32,884 bases of DNA from Actinomycetota bacterium (GTDB taxonomy: Bacteria; Actinomycetota; Actinomycetes; Streptosporangiales; Streptosporangiaceae): contig JAJPIV010000141.1 of NCBI GenBank assembly GCA_021324595.1, positions 1 to 32,884 of the forward strand. The letters are read 5' to 3'. A program made the translations under genes and the position numbers. This document shows, piece by piece, positions 26,132 through 32,884 of the stretch (position 1 is its first letter; every line of letters starts with the position of its first letter). Under the pieces are notes generated by a model that saw only the letters and a program-made list of their open reading frames with translations, had not been told where the DNA came from and ran no database searches.

Positions 26132-26527
26132 CTACTCCTGCCCCTGCTCCTGGGTGAGGGCCTGGTACTCGGCTGCGGTCAGGAGCCCGGGGGGAACGTC
26201 GTCCGCCGAGTCGAGCGCGATCTTGAACAGCCAGCCCGCGCCGTAGGGGTCGGAGTTGACCAGGCCGGGGTCGTCATCGATCTCCGGATTCACCTCGATC
26301 ACCTCGCCATCGGCCGGGGAGAAGATGTCGCTCACCGACTTGGTGGACTCCACCTCGCCGCACGGGTCGCCCGCGGTGACCTTGGTGCCGACGGCCGGCA
26401 CCGAGACGTAGACGACGTCGCCGAGCGCGCGCTGCGCGTAATCGGTGATGCCGACCCGGGCGACCGTGTCGCTGATCGAGATCCATTCGTGCTCGGCGGT
26501 GTAGTACAGCTCCTCGGGAACGCTCAT
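26132..26527 (-). CDS. gcvH: Glycine cleavage system H protein
   Basis: This 131-residue lipoyl carrier shuttles the aminomethyl group between the P, T and L proteins. The lipoylated residue is Lys63 in GEVESTKSVSDIFSP. Other family blocks are YYTAEHEWI, VGITDYAQRALGDVVYV and INSDPYGAGWL-like VNSDPYGAGWLFKI. ATG at 26527 is chosen because AAGGA precedes it at good spacing and the family N-terminus begins here. It follows gcvT on the same strand after 117 bp and is probably in one operon with it; gcvP is not in the window. Confidence 0.97.
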   Translation of the reverse strand: MSVPEELYYTAEHEWISISDTVARVGITDYAQRALGDVVYVSVPAVGTKVTAGDPCGEVESTKSVSDIFSPADGEVIEVNPEIDDDPGLVNSDPYGAGWLFKIALDSADDVPPGLLTAAEYQALTQEQGQE

Positions 26528-26644
26528 GATGCCGTCCTTTCCTTGCTCACTTCTCGCGGATCGGGCCGGGCGCCGCCGCCCGCGCATTGTTGTCGCGCCG
26601 GGCGCCGGCCGGCGGCACGGTGCCCCGCGGGCCGCCCGGCCGGC

Positions 26645-27784
26645 TCAGTCCGGCCGCCGGTAGAACGGGAGCGGCGCCAGCATCGCCGGCTCGGCGCTGC
26701 CCCGTATGTCGACGGCCAGCCGCCCCTGCCCAGCCTCCTGAGCCGCCCGGGCGGACTCGGCGGCCCCCGGGCTGAGGTAGGCCATCGCGATCGGCTTGCC
26801 GAGCGTGGGCGAGTGCGCCCCGCTGGTGACCACGCCGCACGGCTCGCCATTCCACAGCACCTGGTACCCATGCCGGGGTACTCGCCTGGTCTGCCCGATC
26901 AGCCCGGTGAGCACCCGGGACGGCCCGGCGGCGGCCCGCCGGGCGAGGGCGGCGCGGCCGACGAAGTCACCGGGCTTGTCCAGCCTGACCACCCGGCCAA
27001 GGCCAGCGTCGAACGGCGTGACCTCCCGGCTGAGCTCGTTCCCGTACAGCGGCATCCCTGCCTCGAGCCGGAGCGAGTCGCGCGCGGCCAGCCCGGCGGG
27101 GCGCAGCCCGCTGCCCTGGCCGGCCTCGGTGAGGGCGTCCCAGAGCGGGATGGCGTCCCGGGGCGCGACGAAGATCTCGAACCCGTCCTCCCCGGTGTAG
27201 CCGGTCCGCGCGACCAGCGCCCGGCGCCCGGCCACGGTCGCCTCGCGGCTGGAGTAGTACCGCAGGCCGGTGAGGTCGTCGGCGGTGAGCGGGCCGAGGA
27301 TGGCCGCCGCGGACGGCCCCTGGACGGCGATCAGCGCGTAGCCGTCCGTCCGGTCGGCGACGGCCGCCGCGAACCCGGATGCGCGCTCGGTGAGCTCGGC
27401 CACGACGGCGGCGGTGTTCGCGGCGTTCGCCACGATCAGGAACTCGGCCGCGGCGAGCCGGTAGACGATGAGGTCGTCGATGACGCCGCCGTCGGGCGCG
27501 CAGATCATGGTGTACCGGGCGCGGCCGGGCGCGATCGCCGATGCCTGGCCGGTCAGCGCGTAGTCCAGCGCCGCGCCGGCATCCGCTCCGGTGACGAGCA
27601 CCTCGCCCATGTGGGACAGGTCGAAGAGCCCGGCGGCGGTCCGCACCGCGACATGCTCGGCGGTCTCGCTCCGGTAGCGCAGCGGCATGAGCCATCCCGC
27701 GAAGTCCGTCATGGCGGCGCCGAGCGCCTCGTGCACGGCCGCCAGCGGGGTGCGCCTGGGCGCCGGCGACTGCGGATCGGGCAT
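26645..27784 (-). CDS. gcvT: Aminomethyltransferase, glycine cleavage system T protein
   Basis: This 379-residue enzyme transfers the aminomethyl carbon from H protein to tetrahydrofolate, releasing ammonia. Blocks seen are RTPLAAVHEALGAAMTDFAG, GLFDLSHMGEVLVTG, YTMICAPDGGVIDDLIVYRL with the conserved catalytic Asp, VQGPSAAAILGPL, ARTGYTGEDGFEIFV, DSLRLEAGMPLYGNEL, and the C-terminal barrel with GVVTSGAHSPTLGKPIAMAY. Start ATG 27784 with the Shine-Dalgarno GGAGGG about 5 nt upstream. No glycine riboswitch is recognisable in the leader, which is mostly the 24-bp repeats and GC-rich sequence. Confidence 0.97.
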   Translation of the reverse strand: MPDPQSPAPRRTPLAAVHEALGAAMTDFAGWLMPLRYRSETAEHVAVRTAAGLFDLSHMGEVLVTGADAGAALDYALTGQASAIAPGRARYTMICAPDGGVIDDLIVYRLAAAEFLIVANAANTAAVVAELTERASGFAAAVADRTDGYALIAVQGPSAAAILGPLTADDLTGLRYYSSREATVAGRRALVARTGYTGEDGFEIFVAPRDAIPLWDALTEAGQGSGLRPAGLAARDSLRLEAGMPLYGNELSREVTPFDAGLGRVVRLDKPGDFVGRAALARRAAAGPSRVLTGLIGQTRRVPRHGYQVLWNGEPCGVVTSGAHSPTLGKPIAMAYLSPGAAESARAAQEAGQGRLAVDIRGSAEPAMLAPLPFYRRPD

Positions 27785-27894
27785 CGGTCCCTCCAGAGGC
27801 GGCAGGACGGTCGTGCGAGGGGAGGCCCGCGGGCGCGGCGCGGGGGACAGCCTACCCCTGGCGCGCCCGGCAGGTCCGGCAGGTCCCGGCCCGC

Positions 27895-27983
27895 GCGCGC
27901 CGGATGACGGCCCGTGCCGCGCGCCGGATGACGGCCCGTGCCGCGCGCCGGATGACGGCCGTGCCGCGCGCCGGCTGACGGCC
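27895..27983. repeat. 24-bp tandem repeat, about 3.7 copies
   Basis: Units of GCGCGCCGGATGACGGCCCG followed by TGCC start at 27895 (first copy differs by being embedded in a GC run), 27919, 27943 (one C missing, 23 bp) and 27966 (partial, GGCTGACGG variant). The array lies in the divergent gap between gcvT and the pterin dehydratase gene, ending 26 bp before the latter's start. Confidence 0.92.
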
Positions 27984-28009
27984 GGCCGCCGCGCGGGGAG
28001 AATGGGGCC

Positions 28010-28288
28010 ATGAGGCTGCTCACCGAAGAGGAGATCGCGTCGCACCTCGCGGGTGCCCGGGGGTGGGAGCGCGCGGGGAACGCGATCACCCGCACCGTGA
28101 AGCTCGGCGACTTCCGGGACGCCATGCTGTATGCCGGCGCGGTGGCGCACCTGGCCCAGGCGGCGAATCACCATCCCGACATCTCGATCTCGTGGAACAA
28201 GGTGACCCTGACGCTGTCCACGCACTCGGCGGGCGGGCTGACCGAGGCGGACTTCGCGCTGGCCGGGCGGATCAGCGCGCTGCCCTGA
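28010..28288 (+). CDS. Pterin-4a-carbinolamine dehydratase (4a-hydroxytetrahydrobiopterin dehydratase)
   Basis: This 92-residue protein belongs to the DCoH/PhhB family, which dehydrates 4a-hydroxytetrahydropterin so the cofactor can be recycled. The active-site pattern is seen in LAQAANHHPDISISWNKVTL (adjacent histidines, Pro and Trp) and in LSTHSAGGLTEADFALA with the later His and Asp. The N-terminal MRLLTEEEIASHL and GWERAGNAITRTVKL are typical. A -10-like GAGAAT lies 6 nt before the ATG and there is no Shine-Dalgarno. It is followed by a strong hairpin. Confidence 0.95.
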   Translation: MRLLTEEEIASHLAGARGWERAGNAITRTVKLGDFRDAMLYAGAVAHLAQAANHHPDISISWNKVTLTLSTHSAGGLTEADFALAGRISALP

Positions 28289-28298
28289 CGGCGAGTCT

Positions 28299-28346
28299 TG
28301 CCCTGCGGACGGAGCCGCGCCCCCGTGCGGCGCCATCCGCAGGGCA
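28299..28346 (+). terminator. Strong hairpin terminator after pterin dehydratase gene
   Basis: TGCCCTGCGGA (28299-28309) and TCCGCAGGGCA (28336-28346) form an 11-bp perfect stem. Inside the loop GCCGC and GCGGC (28327-28331) can extend the fold. It lies 10 bp after the stop codon. There is no T-run, which is common in actinomycete terminators. Confidence 0.65.
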
Positions 28347-28747
28347 TTGACCCAGCCGCCCGCCGCGACCTTCGTCAGATCGCGTGCCAGGTCGCCGGCC
28401 TGCCGGCCGGCCCGGCACCGCGTCCCCCGCTCGAAGGTCCCCCTCCGCGCCGCGCGGCCTTCCCCCCGATCCCGGCGGCGGCCATCCCCTGTGCCGGCCA
28501 AGGCCGGCCGTGCGCCGCCCGGGACTCCAGTTATACACGCTGTCCAGGGGAAACTACAGTCAGTTACAAAAATGAGCGCTCGCCGTCACGCGGCGCACAC
28601 ACCATTCGCAGCGAAGCGCGCCGTGTGCGCCGCCGCGTCGGGCCCGTGGGCGCGCGCCCGCCACCGGGTGCCGCCGGGCGCCGGGCGCCGGGCGTCCCGG
28701 TGCCGCCGGCGGCCGTGCCGGGCGAGTCGCCCAGGGACTCGTCCCCC
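28347..28747. other. 401-bp gap with AT-rich element and hairpin
   Basis: No convincing gene. A strikingly AT-rich stretch of about 45 bp (28529-28573, from AGTTATACACGCTGTCC to GTTACAAAAATG) stands out in very GC-rich DNA and contains AACT-ACAGTC-AGTT (4-bp arms); it could be a promoter or regulator site. The P450-side hairpin is listed separately. Confidence 0.5.
28592..28631 (-). terminator. Compound hairpin downstream of the P450 gene
   Basis: GGCGCACAC (28592-28600) pairs with GTGTGCGCC (28623-28631), with a second small hairpin TTCGC-A-GCGAA in the loop. In the P450 direction it is followed about 20 nt later by ATTTTTG. It is a plausible terminator for the PKS-P450 transcript. Confidence 0.45.
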
Positions 28748-30049
28748 CTAATCGAACGTGCACGGCAGGTGCTTGATCCCGTTGATGAAGCTGGACAGCA
28801 GGCGGTCCGGCTCCCCGGCCGCGCGGATCGATGGCACCCTGTGCAGCAGCTCGCGGAGCATCACCGTGATCTCGCGCCTGGCCAGGTGGGCCCCGAGGCA
28901 AAAGTGCGGGCCGGCCCCGCCGAAGCCGACGTGGGGATTGGGGGAGCGGGTGATGTCGAAGCGCTCCGGGTGGGCGAAGACCGACTCATCCCGGTTGGCG
29001 GACCAGTAGACCAGGGCGACCTTGTCGCCCTCGCGGAACTGATGGCCGTTGACGACCGCGTCCCTGGTGACCGAGCGGCGCATCCAGATCACCGGGGAGG
29101 CGTACCGCACGATCTCCTCCACCGCGCCGGCGACCCGGCCCTCGAAATCGGCGGTCAGCAGGGCGCGCTGCTCGGGATGCTCGGTGAGCAGGACCAGGGC
29201 GTGGGAGATCGCGTTCCGCGTGGTCTCGTTCCCGGCGACCACCAGCAGGATGAAGAACGACGCGAGCTCGGCGGGGGTGAGCTGCTCGCCGTCGACGTTG
29301 GCGGTGGCCAGCGCGGTGATGAGATCGTCCGCCGGGCTGGCCTGTCGCTCGGCGGCCAGCCGGGTCACCAGGTCCGCGAGCTCGGAGCCGGCCGTGAGGA
29401 TCTGGCCGATCGCGGTGTCCATGTCCTCGCTCAGGAACTCCGGGTCGCCGCCGGCCAGGATCGTGTTGGTGTTGCGCAGCACCATGTCGTAGTGCTCGTC
29501 GCCGATTCCCATCATGTCGCAGATGATCTTCAGCGGAAGCCGGGCCGAGACGTGCTGGACGAAGTCGCACGGGCCGGTGGCGATCAGGTCGTCGACGATC
29601 ACGGCGGCCGCGCGCCGGACGTCGTCCTCGAACTTCCTGATCATCTTCGGGGTGAAGGCGCGCGAGACGATCCGGCGGAGCCGGGCGTGGCGCGGGTCAT
29701 CCATGTTGATCATCGAGCCGAAGTACTCGTTGAACTCCGGCGGCAGGTCCACCAGGCTGGTCGCGCCGCGGGCCGAGGAGAAGATCTCCGGGTGGCGGCT
29801 GGCCTCGGTCACGTCCGCGTGCCTGACCAGGGCGTAGTAACCCCCGCCCGCGGTGGTGAACGGGGTCTCCGGGTCGGCGAAGTACGGCGGGCCCGGCAGC
29901 GCGCGGAGCCGGGCGAACGCGGCGTGCCGGGCGGCGGGCGGCGCGGCCCAGAAGTCGTTCTGCGACAGGTCGAGCTCCCCGGTGAGCGGCGCCGGAGTCG
30001 ATGCCGGCCGGGGCGCGGCCGGGGCGGGAGCGGAGCCGGGCGAGGTCAC
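28748..30049 (-). CDS. Cytochrome P450 monooxygenase, CYP124/125/142-like
   Basis: This soluble bacterial P450 of about 433 residues has all catalytic landmarks. The I-helix oxygen-activation motif is VVAGNETTRNAISHAL, the K-helix ExxR is in EEIVRYASPV, and the heme-cysteine loop is FGGAGPHFCLGAHLARRE. The MINMDDPRHARLRRIVSRAF block and the AGNETTRN form resemble actinobacterial steroid/lipid hydroxylases of the CYP124/125/142 group. GTG at 30049 is chosen because GAAGGAAGG lies 9 nt upstream; a GTG at 30079 in the same frame has only a weak site. The PKS stop lies 16 bp before 30079, so it is probably in the PKS operon and acts as a tailoring enzyme; that role is inferred. Confidence 0.93.
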   Translation of the reverse strand: MTSPGSAPAPAAPRPASTPAPLTGELDLSQNDFWAAPPAARHAAFARLRALPGPPYFADPETPFTTAGGGYYALVRHADVTEASRHPEIFSSARGATSLVDLPPEFNEYFGSMINMDDPRHARLRRIVSRAFTPKMIRKFEDDVRRAAAVIVDDLIATGPCDFVQHVSARLPLKIICDMMGIGDEHYDMVLRNTNTILAGGDPEFLSEDMDTAIGQILTAGSELADLVTRLAAERQASPADDLITALATANVDGEQLTPAELASFFILLVVAGNETTRNAISHALVLLTEHPEQRALLTADFEGRVAGAVEEIVRYASPVIWMRRSVTRDAVVNGHQFREGDKVALVYWSANRDESVFAHPERFDITRSPNPHVGFGGAGPHFCLGAHLARREITVMLRELLHRVPSIRAAGEPDRLLSSFINGIKHLPCTFD

Positions 30050-30095
30050 GGCGGACGGCCTTCCTTCGGGTCGGTTCACCGTCCATAGTGACAGT

Positions 30096-32884
30096 TCATC
30101 CCCTGCGCTTGCTAGGCACGGGCGGGGCGGACCCGGCTCGTGGCTCCGCCGGCGCCGGCGGGGCCGCGGACGCCGGATGCCTGGCCGCGGCCGGCCGGCC
30201 GGATGAGCCGCCGGCGTCCGCCCGGGGCGCGGGGACAGCCCCAGCGGGGGCCGGATGCTGAACCCGCTCCCGGGCTCCCGCCCGGCCGGGCCGGGGTGCG
30301 GGCCCCCGGGGTGCCCCCCGCGCCGGGCCCGGGACGCCGGTCATGATCGCTATCGCGACCGGGTGGGGCAGGCCCGCCACGGTGACCAGGACGCTGGCGA
30401 TGCTCGCCTCGCCGGTGGCCAGCAGCAGCCAGCCGGTGCCGGAGAGGATCCGCGTCCGGACCGTCACGTCCGCGGGCACCGCGCCGCCCAGGCACGCGGC
30501 GAGCGTCGCCGCACGCGCCCGGGCGGCGGCCGCCGCGGCCGCCGCAGCCGAGCCCGGGTCAGCGGAGGCGAGGCGGCCATAGGCCGGGGCGGCGAGGCCC
30601 GGCTCCGCCCGCTGCGCGCTCTCGACGACCGCCAGCAGCGCCTGATCTGCCGCCGGGGACCGCGCCCCGCCGGCCGGGGCGGCGCGGGGCGTCGCGGGCG
30701 CCGGGTCGGGCTGGACGAACCGCCACGCGCAGGCGGCCGGGACCGGGGCGCGCACCACGAGGCCGAAATCGCCGGACCGGCCGTCCTCGGCGGGCTCCCC
30801 GCCACCGGCGCCGCGCCCGCGAGCGAGATGGGACCGGCCTGGCGGGGCAGTGCTCCCGGCCGCGCGGTCACGGCGGGAGGGCTCCCGGCCAGCCTCGCGC
30901 TCGGGGTCGGCGCGCGACCCGGGGTCACCGAGCCGGACCTCGAGGCCCGGGCCCAGCCCGAGCTCGGCGGCGGCCCGTTCCAGGTAGCAGGCGAGGAGGG
31001 CGGCGGGCCACGGGTCGTCACGGGGGAGCGGCCCGGCGTCGCGCATTCTGAGCCCGCGCCAGGTGACCAGGGCCTGCCCGGCGGCGTCAGCGACTTCGGC
31101 GTCCCAGATCGTCTCGCCGCCCACGGGGTCGGCGGCGGCCCCGGCCCCGGCGCGGGCGGTCGCGGCCGGGGCGTCGCCTGCCGGCGGGCTCGCGCCGGGG
31201 GGATCCGCGGCGGCCTGCGCGACGCGGAGCGTCACCTGCCCGGTGGCCGGCCGGCCGCTGAACACGACCGACTCGCACCCCGAGGGCAGCACCCGGCGGT
31301 GCGGAAGGCACGCCTGGACCAGCTGGAGCACCGCATCGGTGACCCCGGGGCTGCCGAGCACCAGGGACTGCCATGCCGCGGCGGCAGCCGCATCCGGGGC
31401 GCCGAACCACGGCACCTCGTCCGCGCCACGGGCCAGCGCCGTTGCCGACCGCGCACCCGCCAGCCGGAAGGCCGCGATCCGCCGGAAGCGCCCGGCCTGG
31501 AAGCAGACCGGGCCGTACAGCGGCGCGGCGCCTCCGGCCGGCGCGCCGGCCAGGGCGCTCCCGTCCGGCCCCCGGGGCGCCGGGCGGCCGGCGGCACCCG
31601 GCCGGGTGGTCCGGTCACCCCGGTCCGTGGCGCAGGTGAACCGGGCCCGGAAGTGGTCAACCGCGAAGCCCGTCCGGTCCGTGCGGATGACTGCGGTGAC
31701 AGCGTCGCCCTCGCGCAGCGCGCAGACCCGCAGCTGGAGGGCGGCTCCCGCGGCCCCATCGGGGAGCACGATGGGCGCGCCGGCGCTGAACCCGCTGACT
31801 GCCCGCGCGGGCGCGCCCGCCAGCGCGGATGCCGCCTGCGCCATCGCCTCCAGGGCCATCGCCGCCGGGAGCACCGGCACGCCGTCCATCCGATAGTCAT
31901 CCAGGTACGGATCGGTCCGCAGGGACAGGCTGGCCTGCGTGATCAGCTCCGCTCCGGGGTAGTGCACGAGGACCTCCCCGGTGAACCTGCCGGGAGCCGG
32001 CGCCCGCCGGGCCTGGCCACTGAGCGCGACGGGCCAGGGCGGGGGAACGCCGGCCCGGCCGTGCACCGCCAGCCGGCCTGGCAGGCCGGGGGTGGAGAGG
32101 ATCTTCAGCAGAAGCCGGGAGGCCTCGGCCGTCTCCAGGCTGTCACTTCCGGCGCCGCCCGGGCTGGGGCGCGCGCCGTCGCCGGTGCCCGCCCAGCCGG
32201 GCCAGTCGACGTGCAGCGCGCGGCAGCCAGGGACGGGCGCGGCGAGCTGCTCGCCGCGCGCGGCCAGCGCGCCGGTGACCGCCGCGAGGATCCCCTGCCC
32301 GGCCATCCCGTAGCGCCCCGCGACCGACCCGAAGGTGACGACGAGCCTGAGCCCGCCGATGCCGGGTCCGCCGGCCCCCGCGCGCGCTCGGAGCGCGGCA
32401 GCCACCTGGTTCAGCGCGGCGAGCTGCTCACCGATCGCGCCGGACAGGCCGGCCTCGGTCAGCTCGGCCACCGCCCGGCCCGGCGCCGGCCGGACCGCGT
32501 GACCGAGCACGGTCACCGGTCCGAACGCGCGCTCGATGCGCCGCAGCGCCGCGACCACGTCCGCCGGCCGCGCCAGGTCCACGACCTCATGGCAGATCCG
32601 CGCCCCGGCGCCTTGCAGCCGCTCCGCCTCCGCGGTGAGCTCATGGTCGCGGCCCTGCCGGGCCGGGCCGATGATCGCGATGGCAGCGCCCGAGCAGGCG
32701 GCGACCTGCGCCAGCGCCTGGACCGCCGTGCCCGCGCTGCTGCTGACCAGCACGACGTCCTCCTCCGAGAGCGGGAACGGGGCGCCGCCCGGCAGCGGCA
32801 CCGGCACGGCCGCGGCCTCGCGCAGCTGCCCCGCCTCGCCGACGATCAGCTCCCGGAAGCACCCCGGCTCGGCGGACGCCACCG
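30096..32884 (-). CDS. Type I polyketide synthase, PksE-like, C-terminal part (5' end outside window) with degenerate KR and DH
   Basis: This is the C-terminal 929 or so residues of a large synthase that continues past the right edge. Residue numbers count from the codon at 32882. First comes a ketoreductase-like Rossmann domain (about 41-285) in which the glycine motif is VLVSSSAGTAV rather than TGGxxGIG. FGSVAGRYGMAG keeps the Ser, but the catalytic Tyr position is Leu199 and the Asn is Thr203. Next is a hot-dog dehydratase domain (about 300-650) with YRMDGVPVLP in place of HxxxGxxxxP, so His is Tyr330. The end (WLLLATGEASIASVLVTVAG) resembles the terminal phosphopantetheinyl-transferase-like region of PksE proteins without its usual motif. 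An 80-residue Pro/Ala-rich tail follows. The product is unknown. Confidence 0.82.
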   Translation of the reverse strand, partial: VASAEPGCFRELIVGEAGQLREAAAVPVPLPGGAPFPLSEEDVVLVSSSAGTAVQALAQVAACSGAAIAIIGPARQGRDHELTAEAERLQGAGARICHEVVDLARPADVVAALRRIERAFGPVTVLGHAVRPAPGRAVAELTEAGLSGAIGEQLAALNQVAAALRARAGAGGPGIGGLRLVVTFGSVAGRYGMAGQGILAAVTGALAARGEQLAAPVPGCRALHVDWPGWAGTGDGARPSPGGAGSDSLETAEASRLLLKILSTPGLPGRLAVHGRAGVPPPWPVALSGQARRAPAPGRFTGEVLVHYPGAELITQASLSLRTDPYLDDYRMDGVPVLPAAMALEAMAQAASALAGAPARAVSGFSAGAPIVLPDGAAGAALQLRVCALREGDAVTAVIRTDRTGFAVDHFRARFTCATDRGDRTTRPGAAGRPAPRGPDGSALAGAPAGGAAPLYGPVCFQAGRFRRIAAFRLAGARSATALARGADEVPWFGAPDAAAAAAWQSLVLGSPGVTDAVLQLVQACLPHRRVLPSGCESVVFSGRPATGQVTLRVAQAAADPPGASPPAGDAPAATARAGAGAAADPVGGETIWDAEVADAAGQALVTWRGLRMRDAGPLPRDDPWPAALLACYLERAAAELGLGPGLEVRLGDPGSRADPEREAGREPSRRDRAAGSTAPPGRSHLARGRGAGGGEPAEDGRSGDFGLVVRAPVPAACAWRFVQPDPAPATPRAAPAGGARSPAADQALLAVVESAQRAEPGLAAPAYGRLASADPGSAAAAAAAAARARAATLAACLGGAVPADVTVRTRILSGTGWLLLATGEASIASVLVTVAGLPHPVAIAIMTGVPGPARGAPRGPAPRPGRAGARERVQHPAPAGAVPAPRADAGGSSGRPAAARHPASAAPPAPAEPRAGSAPPVPSKRRG

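Noticed and set aside
27785-27894. Glycine riboswitch before gcvT
   Set aside because: The leader lacks the conserved glycine-aptamer blocks and is GC-rich sequence next to a 24-bp repeat.
17318-27983. CRISPR array
   Set aside because: The 18-bp, 59-bp and 24-bp repeats are head-to-tail with no unique spacers, and no cas genes are present.
28572-28751. 59-codon plus-strand ORF beginning at the ATG after the AT-rich island
   Set aside because: The product is Arg/Pro/Ala-rich, has no Shine-Dalgarno, and its 3' end runs into the P450 stop region; no family is recognisable.

Overview
The window is about 32.9 kb of very GC-rich DNA with almost exclusively G/C third codon positions. Protein families such as DUF3039, DUF2017, DUF3618, a CysO/CysM/M67 cysteine-synthesis cassette, a LppX/LprG-like lipoprotein and a ClpX-type zinc-finger protein point to an actinomycete (Actinobacteria, filamentous type). 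The order pncB - clpS - DUF2017 - M67 peptidase - cysO - cysM ... MBL hydrolase - rph - rdgB matches the conserved mycobacterial/actinobacterial block (Rv1330c to Rv1341), so the left half is core chromosome.

Region by region. 1-3672: 3' part of an acyl-CoA mutase large subunit with an isobutyryl-CoA-mutase-like pocket, a thioredoxin/TPR co-chaperone (YbbN-like), YqgE/AlgH and DUF3039. 3651-5633 (minus): NAD salvage operon pncB-pncA. 5722-9373: clpS, DUF2017, then the M67-CysO-CysM sulfur-carrier route to cysteine, then a thioesterase. 9357-12015 (minus): two tandem paralogous MFS transporters lying where rhomboid and murI sit in mycobacteria. 12075-16450: MBL hydrolase, a membrane GT87-like mannosyltransferase (minus), a sugar-nucleotide epimerase, RNase PH and the RdgB/HAM1 pyrophosphatase. 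16474-18191: a lipoprotein, a Bcp peroxiredoxin and an unusual 76-nt tRNA with a UAG anticodon.

From the tRNA to about 19.8 kb the sequence is less GC-rich and gene-poor. It holds a frameshifted HxlR-type regulator remnant and a ClpX-zinc-finger protein, and looks like accessory or decaying DNA. A TetR regulator (19844-20581), a 59-bp tandem repeat array, a promoter with a palindromic operator in its spacer, an MFS transporter with a large extracytoplasmic insertion, and an alkyl-sulfatase-like MBL hydrolase form a likely regulated detoxification or export module. Then come a small minus-strand ORF, DUF3618, a frameshifted secreted-protein gene, gcvT-gcvH (glycine cleavage) and a pterin carbinolamine dehydratase. 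The right end (minus strand) is the 3' end of a PksE-like type I polyketide synthase whose KR and DH domains have lost catalytic residues, followed closely by a cytochrome P450.

A recurring signal is a TANNNT -10 box 6-8 nt before the start codon of at least seven genes, which suggests widespread leaderless transcription. I do not see an obviously new multi-gene defence or metabolic system. The most unusual items are the class-I tRNA with anticodon UAG, the PKS with apparently dead reductive domains, the CysO carrier with a two-residue C-terminal cap beside its presumed processing peptidase, and the layered repeat/palindrome structures around the TetR-MFS-MBL module.
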